Assembly: GCA_021904315.1 (NCBI GenBank)
Contig: CM038918.1
Location: forward strand, 6,773,349-6,837,348
Direction: 5' to 3'
Source of the DNA: Sphagnum magellanicum
Taxonomy: Eukaryota; Streptophyta; Sphagnopsida; Sphagnales; Sphagnaceae
DNA length: 64,000 nt
In this document: piece after piece, positions 35,100 through 44,694 of the stretch
How the letters are laid out: the number at the start of each line of letters is the position of its first letter
Position numbering within the stretch: the stretch's first letter is position 1
Made by a program: the position numbers and the translations under genes
Notes under the pieces: model-generated
The model's database searches: none
What the model saw: the letters and a program-made list of their open reading frames with translations, nothing else
Told to the model about the DNA's origin: nothing

Positions 35100-35730
35100 T
35101 CTTATGTTTGAAATTTGGTAAGTATTTTAGTTTCTAAATTCCAATGATTGGGTTAAAGTTCAGCGACTATTTTCAATTTTAATGTGTATGATTTATTTTT
35201 TGAGATGTGCAATTATTTTAGGGATGGTTAAATTATGAACAAGCACAAAGTTGGAGACATATGTACTACAAACACAATAATTGGAGTTTGTTGCATTGCA
35301 CAAAGCCAAGGCCCTTCAAAGGAAAAATGTATTAAGACAAATGGTGGAATCTAATTAGCTTACCACCATGGCAACTTTTTATAACATGCATTTTGGAAGT
35401 TACAACATGGGTAAGAAACAAGTGACACAACTTATTCCTACAATTCCGTTGAAACAAATTTATGCAAACTATTAAATGGTTTTATCTTAATTCAATTTTT
35501 GTGGAAGAGATTTTGAAAGATCACATGTGCAACACCTTGAAAGAATCAAAAACATGAACTTCAAATGAAAAGGGTTCGAAAATAACAACATTACAATGTG
35601 ATCAAATGCTATAATGCTTAAAGGCCACATATGGCATGCAATAAGGTACATTTTGAAGAGATGACAAAGTTTCACTAATGGGGCACTTATATATGGACCA
35701 TCAACCCCATTTTCTACCTTTCTTGAACCT
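35100..35730. other. Unassigned sequence
   Basis: AT-rich text between the tandem array and the foldback element; no recognised coding. Confidence 0.4.
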
Positions 35731-35734
35731 ATAG

Positions 35735-36100
35735 GTTTTGCACCTACATCACAAACTTCATGGGCCACAATTTGGTACTAATAGTCATGCGAAATCTGTT
35801 TTTCATAAGTTCATATGAAATAGACACAAATGCATTCATCTATTTGTATTGTTTGAACATTGATGTTGTGTGCATTGTTTAGACACGAATGCTATATGCC
35901 TATCCATATTGTTTAGACACAAATGTTGTATGTTTATTTGTGTTATTTACACATGAAAGTCGTGCACATGACTTTCGTGTTTAAATAATGCATAACATTT
36001 GTGTTTAAACAATATGAACCTATGAAATAATAGATTTCGCATAGATTTGGAACAAACCCATGAAGCTTATAAATTTGTGATGTAACTCAAATGCGTCATT
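35735..36100. mobile_element. Large foldback (inverted-repeat) element
   Basis: The two halves are reverse complements with gaps. TACATCACAAACTTCATGGG at 35,752 pairs with text near 36,085; ATGCGAAATCTG at 35,787 pairs with GATTTCGCAT ending at 36,042; the centre at about 35,942-35,987 is a tight hairpin (CATGAAAGTC, loop GTGCACAT, GACTTTCGTG). Total length is about 365 bp with arms of roughly 150-180 bp. No coding potential. It is consistent with a foldback MITE. Confidence 0.75.
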
Positions 36101-36415
36101 TAAATTTACATTATTTACAAAATTTTGGTGAAAGTTTTATGACCAAAACAAAGGTGTTGAAAAGTCAATCCAAAAGTATGGAAATAATGGTTAATCACTT
36201 ATTGCAACCTATAATATTTAAAACACCTCCTTAGCTAGGAAGGTGCAAATCAACAGTGTAAGGTTGAATAAGGCAAAAATTAACAACTTGAAAATAACTA
36301 AAGGACTAGGTGTTATCACAAAAGAAGATTTCATAATAGAGGTTAAGGCAATTTTGAAATTATAATTAAAAGTCTCAAACCCAACCATATGCAATTTTGG
36401 CTCTATATTTTGATG
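36101..36415. other. Unassigned sequence
   Basis: Short AT-rich spacer downstream of the Harbinger pseudogene (which reads on the minus strand). Confidence 0.35.
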
Positions 36416-36419
36416 ATTA

Positions 36420-37145
36420 GGAATGACCTCATGATTAAGGTCCATGTGTTTCCTAATCAATGATGATAGTTGTGCTCAAAACAAATGTGAATATTTTGGT
36501 TATAATGAATCAAACCTTTTCATGAAACACCTCCACTTTATTTTCAACCAACCTATATTCCACTCTACTTGCACCTTTAAACCTACATGCATCTTGTTGA
36601 ATGTTTGCATTGCATCATGATTTGCATGTGGGGCAAGCTCTTGTCACCCCACCCAACACATAATGAACATATTTTCACCCATGTATTTGGATTGCCCAAG
36701 TCATATTCAAAGTAATTATCTCCATGGATGAAATAGTGGCACCATCTTGGTAAATGTTTGAATGCCGCAAAATCTTCACATCATGATAAGATTCAATATA
36801 ATTAACATTTACGTACATGAACAACCCATGATGGTAAAAATTGACCATGTTGTTCATTGCATAAATATTCTTCCAACCATTAAACTAGGTCCTATGTGTT
36901 TCATGATTCCATAGTTTTTGGATCTTGATCAAAGTGTCATTCATGAACCCAATACAACACAATAGGTCTTGTAGTTACATATTGAAGATAAAATTTTCTC
37001 CTTTGGCATTAGCCCTCAAATTTCATATACAAATGCATAATTAATGCATGATGCAATGAAAATTACATCATCACACAAAGCAAATTTCAACCAATTCCAC
37101 ATGATAGTGTCATACATCATGACATTATTGTGCTTCATATACAAT
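36420..37145 (-). pseudogene. PIF/Harbinger nuclease (DDE_Tnp_4-type) pseudogene, C-terminal part
   Basis: The minus strand reads GFMNDTLIKIQKLWNHETHR, NGWKNIYAMNNMVNFYHHGL, ESYHDVKILRHSNIY, then in other frames ELAPHANHDAMQTFNKMHVG and NIGWLKIKWRCFMKRFDSL, ending RKHMDLNHEVIPN. This is the order of plant Harbinger-type nucleases: the first catalytic aspartate region (GF-x-D-GT type, here NDT), the YHD motif and the WGI-GLKRKW-like region. Indels and stops break it. Such nucleases act with a Myb-like partner to excise small elements. The part upstream of the domain is displaced by telomere-like repeats. Confidence 0.75.
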
Positions 37146-37515
37146 ATGACCCTAGCCCTAAACCCTAACCCTAAAAATAAACCCTAAACCTTAAATGAAA
37201 AAATTGAAAGAGAAAAAGAAAATTAGACATTTGCCTTAAACCCTAGTCACAAAACAAACCCTAAAAGCCCCAAACCCTAAGCCTTAAATGAAGAAATTGA
37301 AAGAGAAAAAGAAAATCAGACCTTCGCCTTAAACCCTAACCCTAAAACCCCCAAACCTTAAACTCTAATTGAAAAAAAAGAAAAAAGAAAAAAATAGACC
37401 CAATCCCTAAAGACAAACCCTAAAAACCCTAAACTATAAACCTTAAATGAATAAATTGAAAGAGAAAAAGGAAAAAAAACCCTAGCCCTGAACTTTAACC
37501 TTAAAAATAAACCTT
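37144..37515. repeat. Degenerate telomere-like repeats (CCCTAAA), first block
   Basis: Repeated AAACCCTAACCCTAAA text, the plant telomere motif with many variants. It alternates with a longer unit (TTAAATGAANAAATTGAAAG then AGAAAAAGAAAAT) at about 37,192, 37,288 and 37,443, with a divergent version near 37,362. This is a higher-order tandem repeat rather than a true telomere. Confidence 0.85.
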
Positions 37516-37559
37516 GAAAGCCTTAAACCTTAAACGTTAAATGAAAAGTAAATATTAAA

Positions 37560-37911
37560 AGTATATTCACCTATGGATTTAGCATGGGTTTCAATGGTAG
37601 GGACCATTTAAGAAGCTAACTCGTCAAATTCCTCCAATGTAAAGTTTGTCAAAACATTTAATAATGTCAACATGGCTTGCATAGTACTCAAAACATGCCA
37701 AACTCCCATGGTTGGATTCACATATTGCCCCATGTCCTCCCTCTATTTCATTTGAAATGAACAAGTCATTAGAGTTGAAAGTCATTGCCATCATTTGAAA
37801 AATGATGAGGTCATTTTGATCCATGTCTCCCAAGATATTTTCATCACTTGAAGATGAGATCAAATCATCACTACTTGAAGGAGAGCCATTTGAAAAGCTC
37901 AAGGTTGACAT
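37560..37911 (-). pseudogene. Acidic N-terminal frame, possibly of the same Harbinger nuclease
   Basis: An open minus frame of 95 codons starts SNGSPSSSDDLISSSSDENI and runs to a stop near 37,624. Ser/Asp-rich starts are usual for plant Harbinger nucleases, and it lies upstream of the nuclease remains on the same strand, separated by the telomere-like block. The link to the nuclease is inferred from position and composition; the middle of the protein is missing. Confidence 0.4.
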
Positions 37912-38219
37912 CTCTCAAAGCATGAAATAAAAATAAGGGGAATAAATGAAAACAAGAGTAAGAGAAGAATGAAAACCTTTTCCTTATATAGTACACATAC
38001 GAGTTTTAATTTACATTCTAGGGTCCAACCTACCCTACATCAAAACCTGCCCTTTTGGGCTGATTTTCAACTTGATCATTTTACATACACAAAAAACATG
38101 AGCCTAAAACAAGATCTTTAATAATGTTTTCATCACAAACCTTATTCCATGGTTGTGTTTCTTAATTTTCATTATAAATCTTGATGTTTTAATTTTAATA
38201 TTTTACACAAGTACAAATG

Positions 38220-38545
38220 ATCATTTTAACCTTAACATTTGAAACCCTAACCCTAAATTATAAAAACCACACTTTAAAAACCTTATCCTTAGAACTAACC
38301 CTTTCAACCTAAAATCAACCTTAAAAATAAAACCTTAAAAAATCAAGTCCTAAACCTTAAACCTTAAAAATTTTAAACCCTAACCCCTAACCTTAAATTA
38401 CAAACCCAATAAATTTAACCCTAAAAACCCAAACTTAAACCTTAAACATTGGACCCTAACATTTCAAAATTCAAACCTTAATACCTAACCTTTGAAAGCC
38501 CAACCCCTAAACCCTAAAAAAATAAAATGTTAACAAGCTCAAACC
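38220..38545. repeat. Degenerate telomere-like repeats, second block
   Basis: AAACCCTAACCCTAAA-derived text (AACCTTAAA, AACCCTAA) repeated throughout with heavy decay, about 0.7 kb beyond the first block. Confidence 0.8.
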
Positions 38546-38569
38546 TAAACCTTAAAAATTAAACCTAAT

Positions 38570-38815
38570 ATAACCATAGCCAATAGTCAAAACAATTGCC
38601 AATAATCAAAACCAATAGCCATAACAATAGCCAAGAGCAATAACTGATGTCCATTGGCAGTAGTTAATACTGAATGGCAATAATCAATAGCTGAAAAAAA
38701 AAACCCAATAGCCATAGATGATAGCCAGTAGCCAATGGCCATAAGCAATAGCCATAGCCAAAAGCAATAACCATAGTCAGAAGCCAATGGCCAATAGCCA
38801 ATACCACCTATAACC
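38570..38815. repeat. AATAGCCA-type short tandem repeat
   Basis: Words CAATAGCCATAG, AATAGCCA and GCCAATGGCCA recur irregularly over about 245 bp. No coding role is seen. Confidence 0.8.
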
Positions 38816-39404
38816 CATAACCCCCTAGCCCCCTAAAATTTAGCCCATATACCTACCTCCCATAGTATAAGTTAAAGGGGGGCAGTCTCTGAGTGAAAAA
38901 AAATGAAAAAAAGTTGATGCGCTCAATTCAGGGATTTCATTCTGGGTTTTCCCAATTTGGACCCCTATTGGACCCCTTTCTCAAGATTTAGGGATCACAC
39001 CAATTAAGGGATGAGAGACGAAAGAGGGGGTCAATGTGGGACCCAACTGGGTATGACTTTACGGATATCTTCATAGTATAGGTCATTTTATTGCTCTGGC
39101 TGGGTTGGGCATTCAGCAACAAAGAAGCCTTGCTTTACAAGGCAAGAGTAAATTACCCAGAAACAAAAGAAATCCCACCATAAATTTCGCCAGTACATCA
39201 CCACACTCATGTACAGCAAAAGCGCGGTATGGAATTATGACTTCCCAGATATGAACACACAATTCTAGTGTTGAATGTGGCGGTTTGGGTTTTATTTCAC
39301 ATAGAAGAATGGCCCCCACATTATATGTGCACATATATGTCTCATTTAGGGCCTATCATGACAACATTCCGACATTTGAGCAGTGGGTTTTTGAGGATTT
39401 TTTG
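38816..39404. other. Unassigned sequence
   Basis: A less AT-rich segment (38,890-39,350) with one minus frame of 73 codons (39,113-39,334) of coding-like texture but no recognised domain. Confidence 0.3.
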
Positions 39405-39560
39405 TGATGCAACCAAAGTGGTGATCATCCCAAGGAAGATTTAGCCAAATCTGGCTATTAACCACATATGAAGTACAAATATTTTAATCATCCTTCCACA
39501 TTTTTGGCTTTTTACTGAAACCCAAATATGATATTCTGACGACTTTTCCTTTACTTTCAC
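39405..39560 (+). repeat. Dispersed TAGCCAAA-type repeat, copy (left-end type)
   Basis: GTGATGCAACCAAAGTGGTG, ATCATCCCAAGGAAGATTTA and GCCAAATCTGGCTATTAACC; the complement of this order is found at 40,430-40,600. Confidence 0.6.
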
Positions 39561-39775
39561 TTATGTTGATTGAGACCAATGTTTTTTTTCTTTTTCAACC
39601 TGCCAAGTATGATTTGGACACATGCAAAGGATTTGTTTGAAAAAGATGGCCCTAATTTGTCAGATTTCATTTTTCAAAACACCCACTTCTTAGGTACCAC
39701 TTATTACCTCCACATACACTAAAAAAAAGTTACCCAGGTTTTTATGCCGAGTGAAAGGTATTGAGAATCCCAGAA

Positions 39776-39863
39776 GGTTCCAAACATAGGCCACTCTCTT
39801 ACATGAAAAACCTAAACCATCCCTTAGGGTTTTTATGTAAGAGAGTGGCCTATTTTTGGATCA
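39776..39863. repeat. Near-perfect hairpin, 30-bp arms and 8-bp loop
   Basis: ATAGGCCACTCTCTTACAT (39,786 on) pairs with ATGTAAGAGAGTGGCCTAT (ending 39,853). Full arms are 39,786-39,815 and 39,824-39,853 with two mismatches, around the loop ACCATCCC. Pairing continues outward for several more bases (TCCAAA on both sides). Such a stem could be a small foldback element or a small-RNA precursor. Confidence 0.85.
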
Positions 39864-40424
39864 CACCCTACTTAGGACCGGACAAAATATGTTAAGGCCT
39901 TGTACAGCCTAAAGGGACATGTCTTTGTGACCTGTCTTCAATGTACACGAATCAAAATTGGACAGGTCTTGAAGACTCTTGGGAATGACAGGTACTGAAG
40001 CTCCACTTTCACAAAGTTTTGCTGAATTAGGACCAGTGATTTTTTTTTGGGGACAAATTTTGTCATTTTTTTGACAAAAGATTTCGGATTGCGGGGGTGT
40101 TTTCTAGTGGAAATTCAACTTATTTCACTAATTTTGTGGGAAAGTTTTGCCAACTTTCCAATATCACGAAATTGTAAAAGATAACCCTGCTTCCAACATC
40201 AAATATTATTAGTTAAAGATGATTAAGCTAGGACTTATGTGCCATTTCCTTCCTTCTTGTTGTCTCTCTTCCAAGTTTGCCAAGTTTCCATTGTTTCAAA
40301 GGGTGTGTTATATGGGTTGGTCCAAATTTGATGTGTGCCAAGCAGCATTTTTCTATTTGAAAATTTCCACCAAATAACGAAATAAATAATAAATAATAAA
40401 AATTGAAGTGATTTTGGACAGTTT
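39864..40424. other. Unassigned sequence
   Basis: AT-rich; no recognised gene. Short minus frames only. Confidence 0.35.
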
Positions 40425-40600
40425 GAATTGTCAGTGTGTAGCCATAAATATAGAAGGTTGACTGAAGATTTTTATTTAGTATTTGGTTTATAGCCAGATT
40501 TCGACAAATCTTCCTAGTAACAACCACCATTTTTTCTACATCTTCCTATGGATGAACGCCACATAAGCTATGTTACAAAATTTCCTAAAAAAAAACACTG
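40425..40600 (-). repeat. Dispersed TAGCCAAA-type repeat, copy (right-end type)
   Basis: GTGTGTAGCCATAAATATAG, TTGGTTTATAGCCAGATTTC, CTACATCTTCCTATGGATGA and a final AAAAACACTGG; matches 29,090-29,325 in order. Confidence 0.6.
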
Positions 40601-40861
40601 GTCCTATGGGATAAAATGGGCTCTCATTCCTCAATTTGAGGCCTTGGAAAATATTCCTTACATTTGGCCTTTCGGATCTCATATTAATGTTAATTTAAAA
40701 AATTCAGCATCTTTTAAACTAACTCTCACAATGTACTTTTATTTTGCATAAAATAATTTTCAGCTAAATGAAGAAAATCAAAAAATATGTATACACCATG
40801 ATATCTAAAAGAATTTATACTGAATTTTTTTATTCTTAAGAAGTAAAAGAACTGACAAAAT

Positions 40862-41210
40862 TTTAGCAGACCGGTTCGTTCCTAGTGATATCCTCATGCC
40901 ACGACATGGTCGAGACGCCGCAGAAGCGGATGTTATGAGCAACCAGAAATCGACACGCGTCTGAAGATAATTTCTTCCCCCACCCTTGGCCATTTCCCCT
41001 CACCTTCCCTTCCCCCGGGGGGTAAAAGGTAAATAATTCTGGCGGTACTAAGAAACTACCACGCTCCAGCAAAGACCGCACAGGAACGGAGAGTGTGTAA
41101 TTTCGCGGTAATTTCACTATGGCGTCATCATGGCACATCATGCTTATTAACTCTGTGTTACTCACGTGTGTTACTCATGTGGTAACTCTTATAATAACCG
41201 CAACCCTAAA
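40862..41210. promoter_or_regulatory. GC-rich island, promoter-like (tentative)
   Basis: A short block with several CpGs (GGTCGAGACGCCGCAGAAGC, GACACGCGTCTGAAG) in otherwise AT-rich DNA. It has a G-box CACGTG at 41,164-41,169 and ends in ACCGCAACCCTAAACCC. A 100-codon minus frame spans it but has no recognised domain. It could be a promoter or first exon of an undetected gene, or part of a GC-rich LTR. Confidence 0.3.
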
Positions 41211-41591
41211 CCCAATTGTTTTTTTTTCTTTTTTTTTCTTTTTTTGTTTTCTAATTCAGATTTTTTTTTAATTCACGAAAAACAAAAGGAAATTTTGAGG
41301 GTTCAAGTTACAACAGCTTTAAGTAGAGGCTGATTCTGCCATTTCATTGTACGAATTAAAATTTAGAAATTGCTGCAGATTATTTTTGTAATCAGGAGTT
41401 ACTCTACGCAGCTAAATAGGGTTTAATATTAGATAATTTAGCATTTTATTAAATTGGTTTCCATGGCAGAATTCACGTCTAAAACTGTTGATGATTTGGG
41501 ATGGGTTCCATCCTTAAGCTGGGGCCTTACATGGTGTGATGTGCTCACCCATTCAAAGAATACATGACATCATTCTTGATTTACTAAATAA

Positions 41592-41746
41592 TTTTGGGGG
41601 TGTTTTTGCAATCTAAAGAGAAAAAAATCCCCCCCCCCCCCCCCCCCAATTTTGTGTTTTCGAATTTTTTAGAATTTTTTTTGGATTTACACTAAATTTT
41701 TCCAGAAAACATTGTTGCCACAGTGCAAAAATTCACCCCAAAAAAT
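41592..41746. mobile_element. Small inverted-end element, copy 1
   Basis: Starts TTTTGGGGGTGTTTTTGCAA and ends GCAAAAATTCACCCCAAAAA, giving inverted ends, with TTTTGTGTTTTCGAATTTTT inside. The same layout occurs at 42,470-42,628. A run of 19 C (41,629-41,647) lies within it. Confidence 0.6.
41629..41647. repeat. Homopolymer C run (19)
   Basis: Uninterrupted C19; length may be affected by sequencing. Confidence 0.9.
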
Positions 41747-42469
41747 TAATGGTGGATCACTACACATGTCCAATACCCATGACATTAGCTAACTGAGTAC
41801 CCTTTTTTCTTCTTTGTTTGGTTACTTCAGGACGTACCAAATACATTCCCCCTGAATGAACTTGGACTCTTTTCTGGACCATATACCTACATATGTATTT
41901 GCAACCTTCGCCTATTCAAAGGTGATCAAATTTATATGACCAGAGTAGTCTAATGGACACTACAAATGTTCCAAGACACACGATGTTGATGAAATAAATA
42001 GCAGAAGAGAAATGAAATGAAAAGCTATCATCAAGCTGCTCATGGTGGTACTATGTATAGTATGGATTGGATAGGTGGCCACAGAGTGTGTCCTACATCC
42101 TTTGGCTAAAAGATAGAATATAATTATATATACTCCTGGAAGGGTCTATAGGCACCTAGGATATGTTGTGTTCTTTTTATTTCAACTTTCCTTGTGTTAA
42201 GTAGTCATTTGATTTTTGATTCCCATTGAAGAATATGCATATGCTGAACATTTCTAGCTACTAGTTTGTAGCTTGAGTTGGACAAAAAAGAAAAAGGCAA
42301 AAACCTTCTCCTTCTTCTTCTATTACAATCCAAAAGGCACATTGAAATATGCTTAAAGAACCTAGGGTTTCACATGCTAAAAAATGACTTGTACATGGAC
42401 TAGCCATAGTGTTTGGAGAACTATTTCAAAAACCTTACACTTTACAATTACAACCCAAATGTAGCTAGG
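41747..42469. other. Unassigned sequence
   Basis: No recognised gene or repeat between the two small inverted-end elements. Confidence 0.35.
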
Positions 42470-42628
42470 TCAGGGTGTTTTTTTTTCTTTTTTTTTCAAT
42501 TTTGTGGTTTCAAAAGTTTGGTAATTTTTTCCAAATTTTTAGCAAATTTTTAAATTTATACAGAAAAACGAAAAATCCTCAAAATTTGTCTTCACAGTAT
42601 GAAAATTTGCCCCAAAAAAAAACCCTGA
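42470..42628. mobile_element. Small inverted-end element, copy 2
   Basis: Starts TCAGGGTGTTTTTTTTTC and ends CCCCAAAAAAAAACCCTGA; 159 bp. Interior shares AATTTTGTGGTTTCAAAAG with copy 1. No convincing target duplication. Confidence 0.65.
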
Positions 42629-43199
42629 TATAGATGGCCATATAGAAACCTGAACCAATGTGAACAAACCACAACAACAAATTTACCCATGAAAGAAAGG
42701 TGGAGGCAAATGTCCTGTCATCATTGAATTATTAGCTCAACTTGGGGAGATCCAAAACAAATTGTCTTCCTGCCCTTTTTGCTTGGCATTTAGGTAAGTT
42801 GAGAGTATATTACAAGCTCTCCAGGCATATCCCAGAGTTGGTTTACAAACATTGTTGGTTGCGTCAGTTGGAAGCAGCTAGCTAGTACTGAGAATATGCA
42901 AAATGCTCATGTATATTGCACCGAATATCTCATCTTCCCAAGGTGACATAGGAAGGTACATACTTTTTTTTAAGGGTAGTACCAGCAACTATGGTGACAT
43001 ATATAAAAAGCCAAAAACTAACTTGCCCTGCCCATGATGGCAAAGTTCAAAGCAGCAATGGTTAAAATATGAAATGTTCAATAAAGTTCCCAAAAATTGA
43101 ACTCACCATTCACATAGTAACACCAAGTGAGCATGCCTCAAAATGTGCCACCAAGTGAAAATTAGTACATTTTTCTAGTGTCTCCCTTACAGGCAGAGC
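42629..43199. other. Unassigned sequence
   Basis: No recognised feature. Confidence 0.35.
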
Positions 43200-43665
43200 C
43201 AACCAGGGTTTTTTTTCCCCCAGGAATTTCTGCTTGTGGCCAAAGTGGCAATCATCCATAGAAAGATGTATTTATGATTATGATGTCAATTCTAACATTT
43301 ATTTGTGGGGTTGTGACTATTTTACTCATTAGTTGGTATAAAATACTTAACTAATGAATTACATGATTTTGTGAGGATCATGTTGTACAATTTCAAAACC
43401 TTAGGAATCAGCCTACTTCTTTAGGAGTATTTTTCTCTGGTATAAAGCAGTGTTTTCTTGTGCAGAATTTCACACTGTTGTGAATTTTTGGATTTTTTTT
43501 GGTTGCAAATTCAATGATTTTTTGAAATAAATCCTCACATTTCTATACATGGTTCAAGTAGGTAGCCAAAAATACATAAGTGATTCTTTCATATTTTTAA
43601 TATTTTTTGGCTAATTTGCTTATTGATGATCACCACCTTGGCTACATCACAAAATTGAAAAATTT
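43200..43665. mobile_element. Foldback copy of the TAGCCAAA-type repeat
   Basis: Left end GTGGCCAAAGTGGCAATCAT (about 43,235) is paired by the complement of GATGATCACCACCTTGGCTA near 43,635, so the copy has inverted ends. The left flank AGGGTTTTTTTTCCCCCAGG resembles the starts of the small elements at 41.6 and 42.5 kb. Confidence 0.55.
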
Positions 43666-43914
43666 ATTAATTAATTAATTACAGTTGTTGGACATTTATT
43701 TATCTAAGTGGGAACGTTTCTTCTTCTTGGTGACACTAGTTAATTATTTTTTAATTTAAGATAAGCAAGAGGTAAATGCTGCAGGCAAAGGAAATTACCA
43801 TGAAAAACCTCACCTAACCAGTGAGAATTCATTACTACTTAGGTAGATTAAAAAGTCCTTTCTAAATTAAGTTACTCCCAGCATGATAATTTCAGGGTAA
43901 TTTCAGGTTAAGTG
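43666..43914. other. AT-rich sequence upstream of the DUF506 gene
   Basis: Likely distal promoter, judged by position only. No TATA box can be assigned with confidence. Confidence 0.3.
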
Positions 43915-44336
43915 TTCAGCACGGCCGAAGACCGTCGTTTCAGCGGGTAGAAAAGCCCTGAGAAGTGACGCAACGCACACCAAACCCGACGTTCCCAAGG
44001 CAAAGATACTCAGGCGTGAGACTGCCTGCCTCACCCGGTGAAGAATCGGGTGTGTACGCGCCCTCTCTCATCTCTCTCTCTCGCTTCTCTCTCTCTAGTG
44101 TGTATCTCTCTCTCTCCATTTCTTCGCAGTTCGGCAGCCGGATGCTTCCTGGCATCGAGAGAAAGGAAGCCGATGATTCGAACGTATTTAAAATCGTTCG
44201 AAAACCCGCACAAACAAGTGTTGAATTTGAAGAAATTTTTTTCTTTGATGCAGCAGTCAACAAGAGCTGGAGAATCAGATTGAAAGTAATTGGAGGAGTC
44301 TGAGGGCAAGAAGAAGAACTTGTCTAAGAAGAAGAA

Positions 44337-44362
44337 GATGATGATGATGATGATGATGATGA
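44337..44362. repeat. (GAT)n microsatellite
   Basis: Uninterrupted trinucleotide run in the presumed leader. Confidence 0.9.
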
Positions 44363-44650
44363 TTCTCTGAAGTTTTTCAGGATTTGAAATTGATATGATC
44401 AAATTCGCTAGGTAAACAGGCTGATCGCTGATCTTTGAGTTGAGTTTTGATGAATTGCAGGATGTGTGGAATTTATGAGCTCTAGAACAGCAGCTGGTGC
44501 AGAAAAGGCATTTCGATATTTAAACATCAAGGAGCTCGACGGGTCCAGCGCTTGCTTGTAGACAAGTGATGACTAGAACAGATTTACTGGATTCTGAAGC
44601 ACATTTGTGAGTTTTCCACATTGAAGAGACACAGAGAGAACGAGAGAGCG

Positions 44651-44672
44651 AGAGAGAGAGAGAGAGAGAGAG
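44651..44672. repeat. (AG)n microsatellite in the 5' leader
   Basis: Eleven AG units about 20 bp before the start codon. Confidence 0.9.
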
Positions 44673-44694
44673 CATCGGAACACACTTGTTCACA

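Larger units (their letters stand above)
43915..44694 (+). promoter_or_regulatory. Proximal promoter and 5' UTR region of the DUF506 gene
   Basis: Composition shifts sharply to higher GC at about 43,915. The region has a CT-rich tract (44,062-44,120), a (GAT)n run (44,337-44,362) and a (GA)n run (44,651-44,672) just before the ATG. CT/GA microsatellites are common in plant core promoters and 5' leaders. A TTGCAG at 44,455-44,460 could be the acceptor of a leader intron, but the nearest good donor (GTAAAC at about 44,412) would make it only about 49 bp, so no intron is called. Open frames on both strands here have no domain. Confidence 0.5.

Noticed and set aside
37144..38545. A true chromosome end
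   Set aside because: The CCCTAAA repeats are heavily degenerate, interspersed with another unit and flanked by transposon sequence on both sides.
44031..44402. 123-codon minus frame and overlapping plus frames in the CT-rich leader
   Set aside because: Driven by CT/GA and GAT microsatellites; no domain.
44412..44460. Leader intron before the DUF506 start
   Set aside because: The only good donor-acceptor pair gives about 49 bp, too short for a usual plant intron; not called without transcript data.
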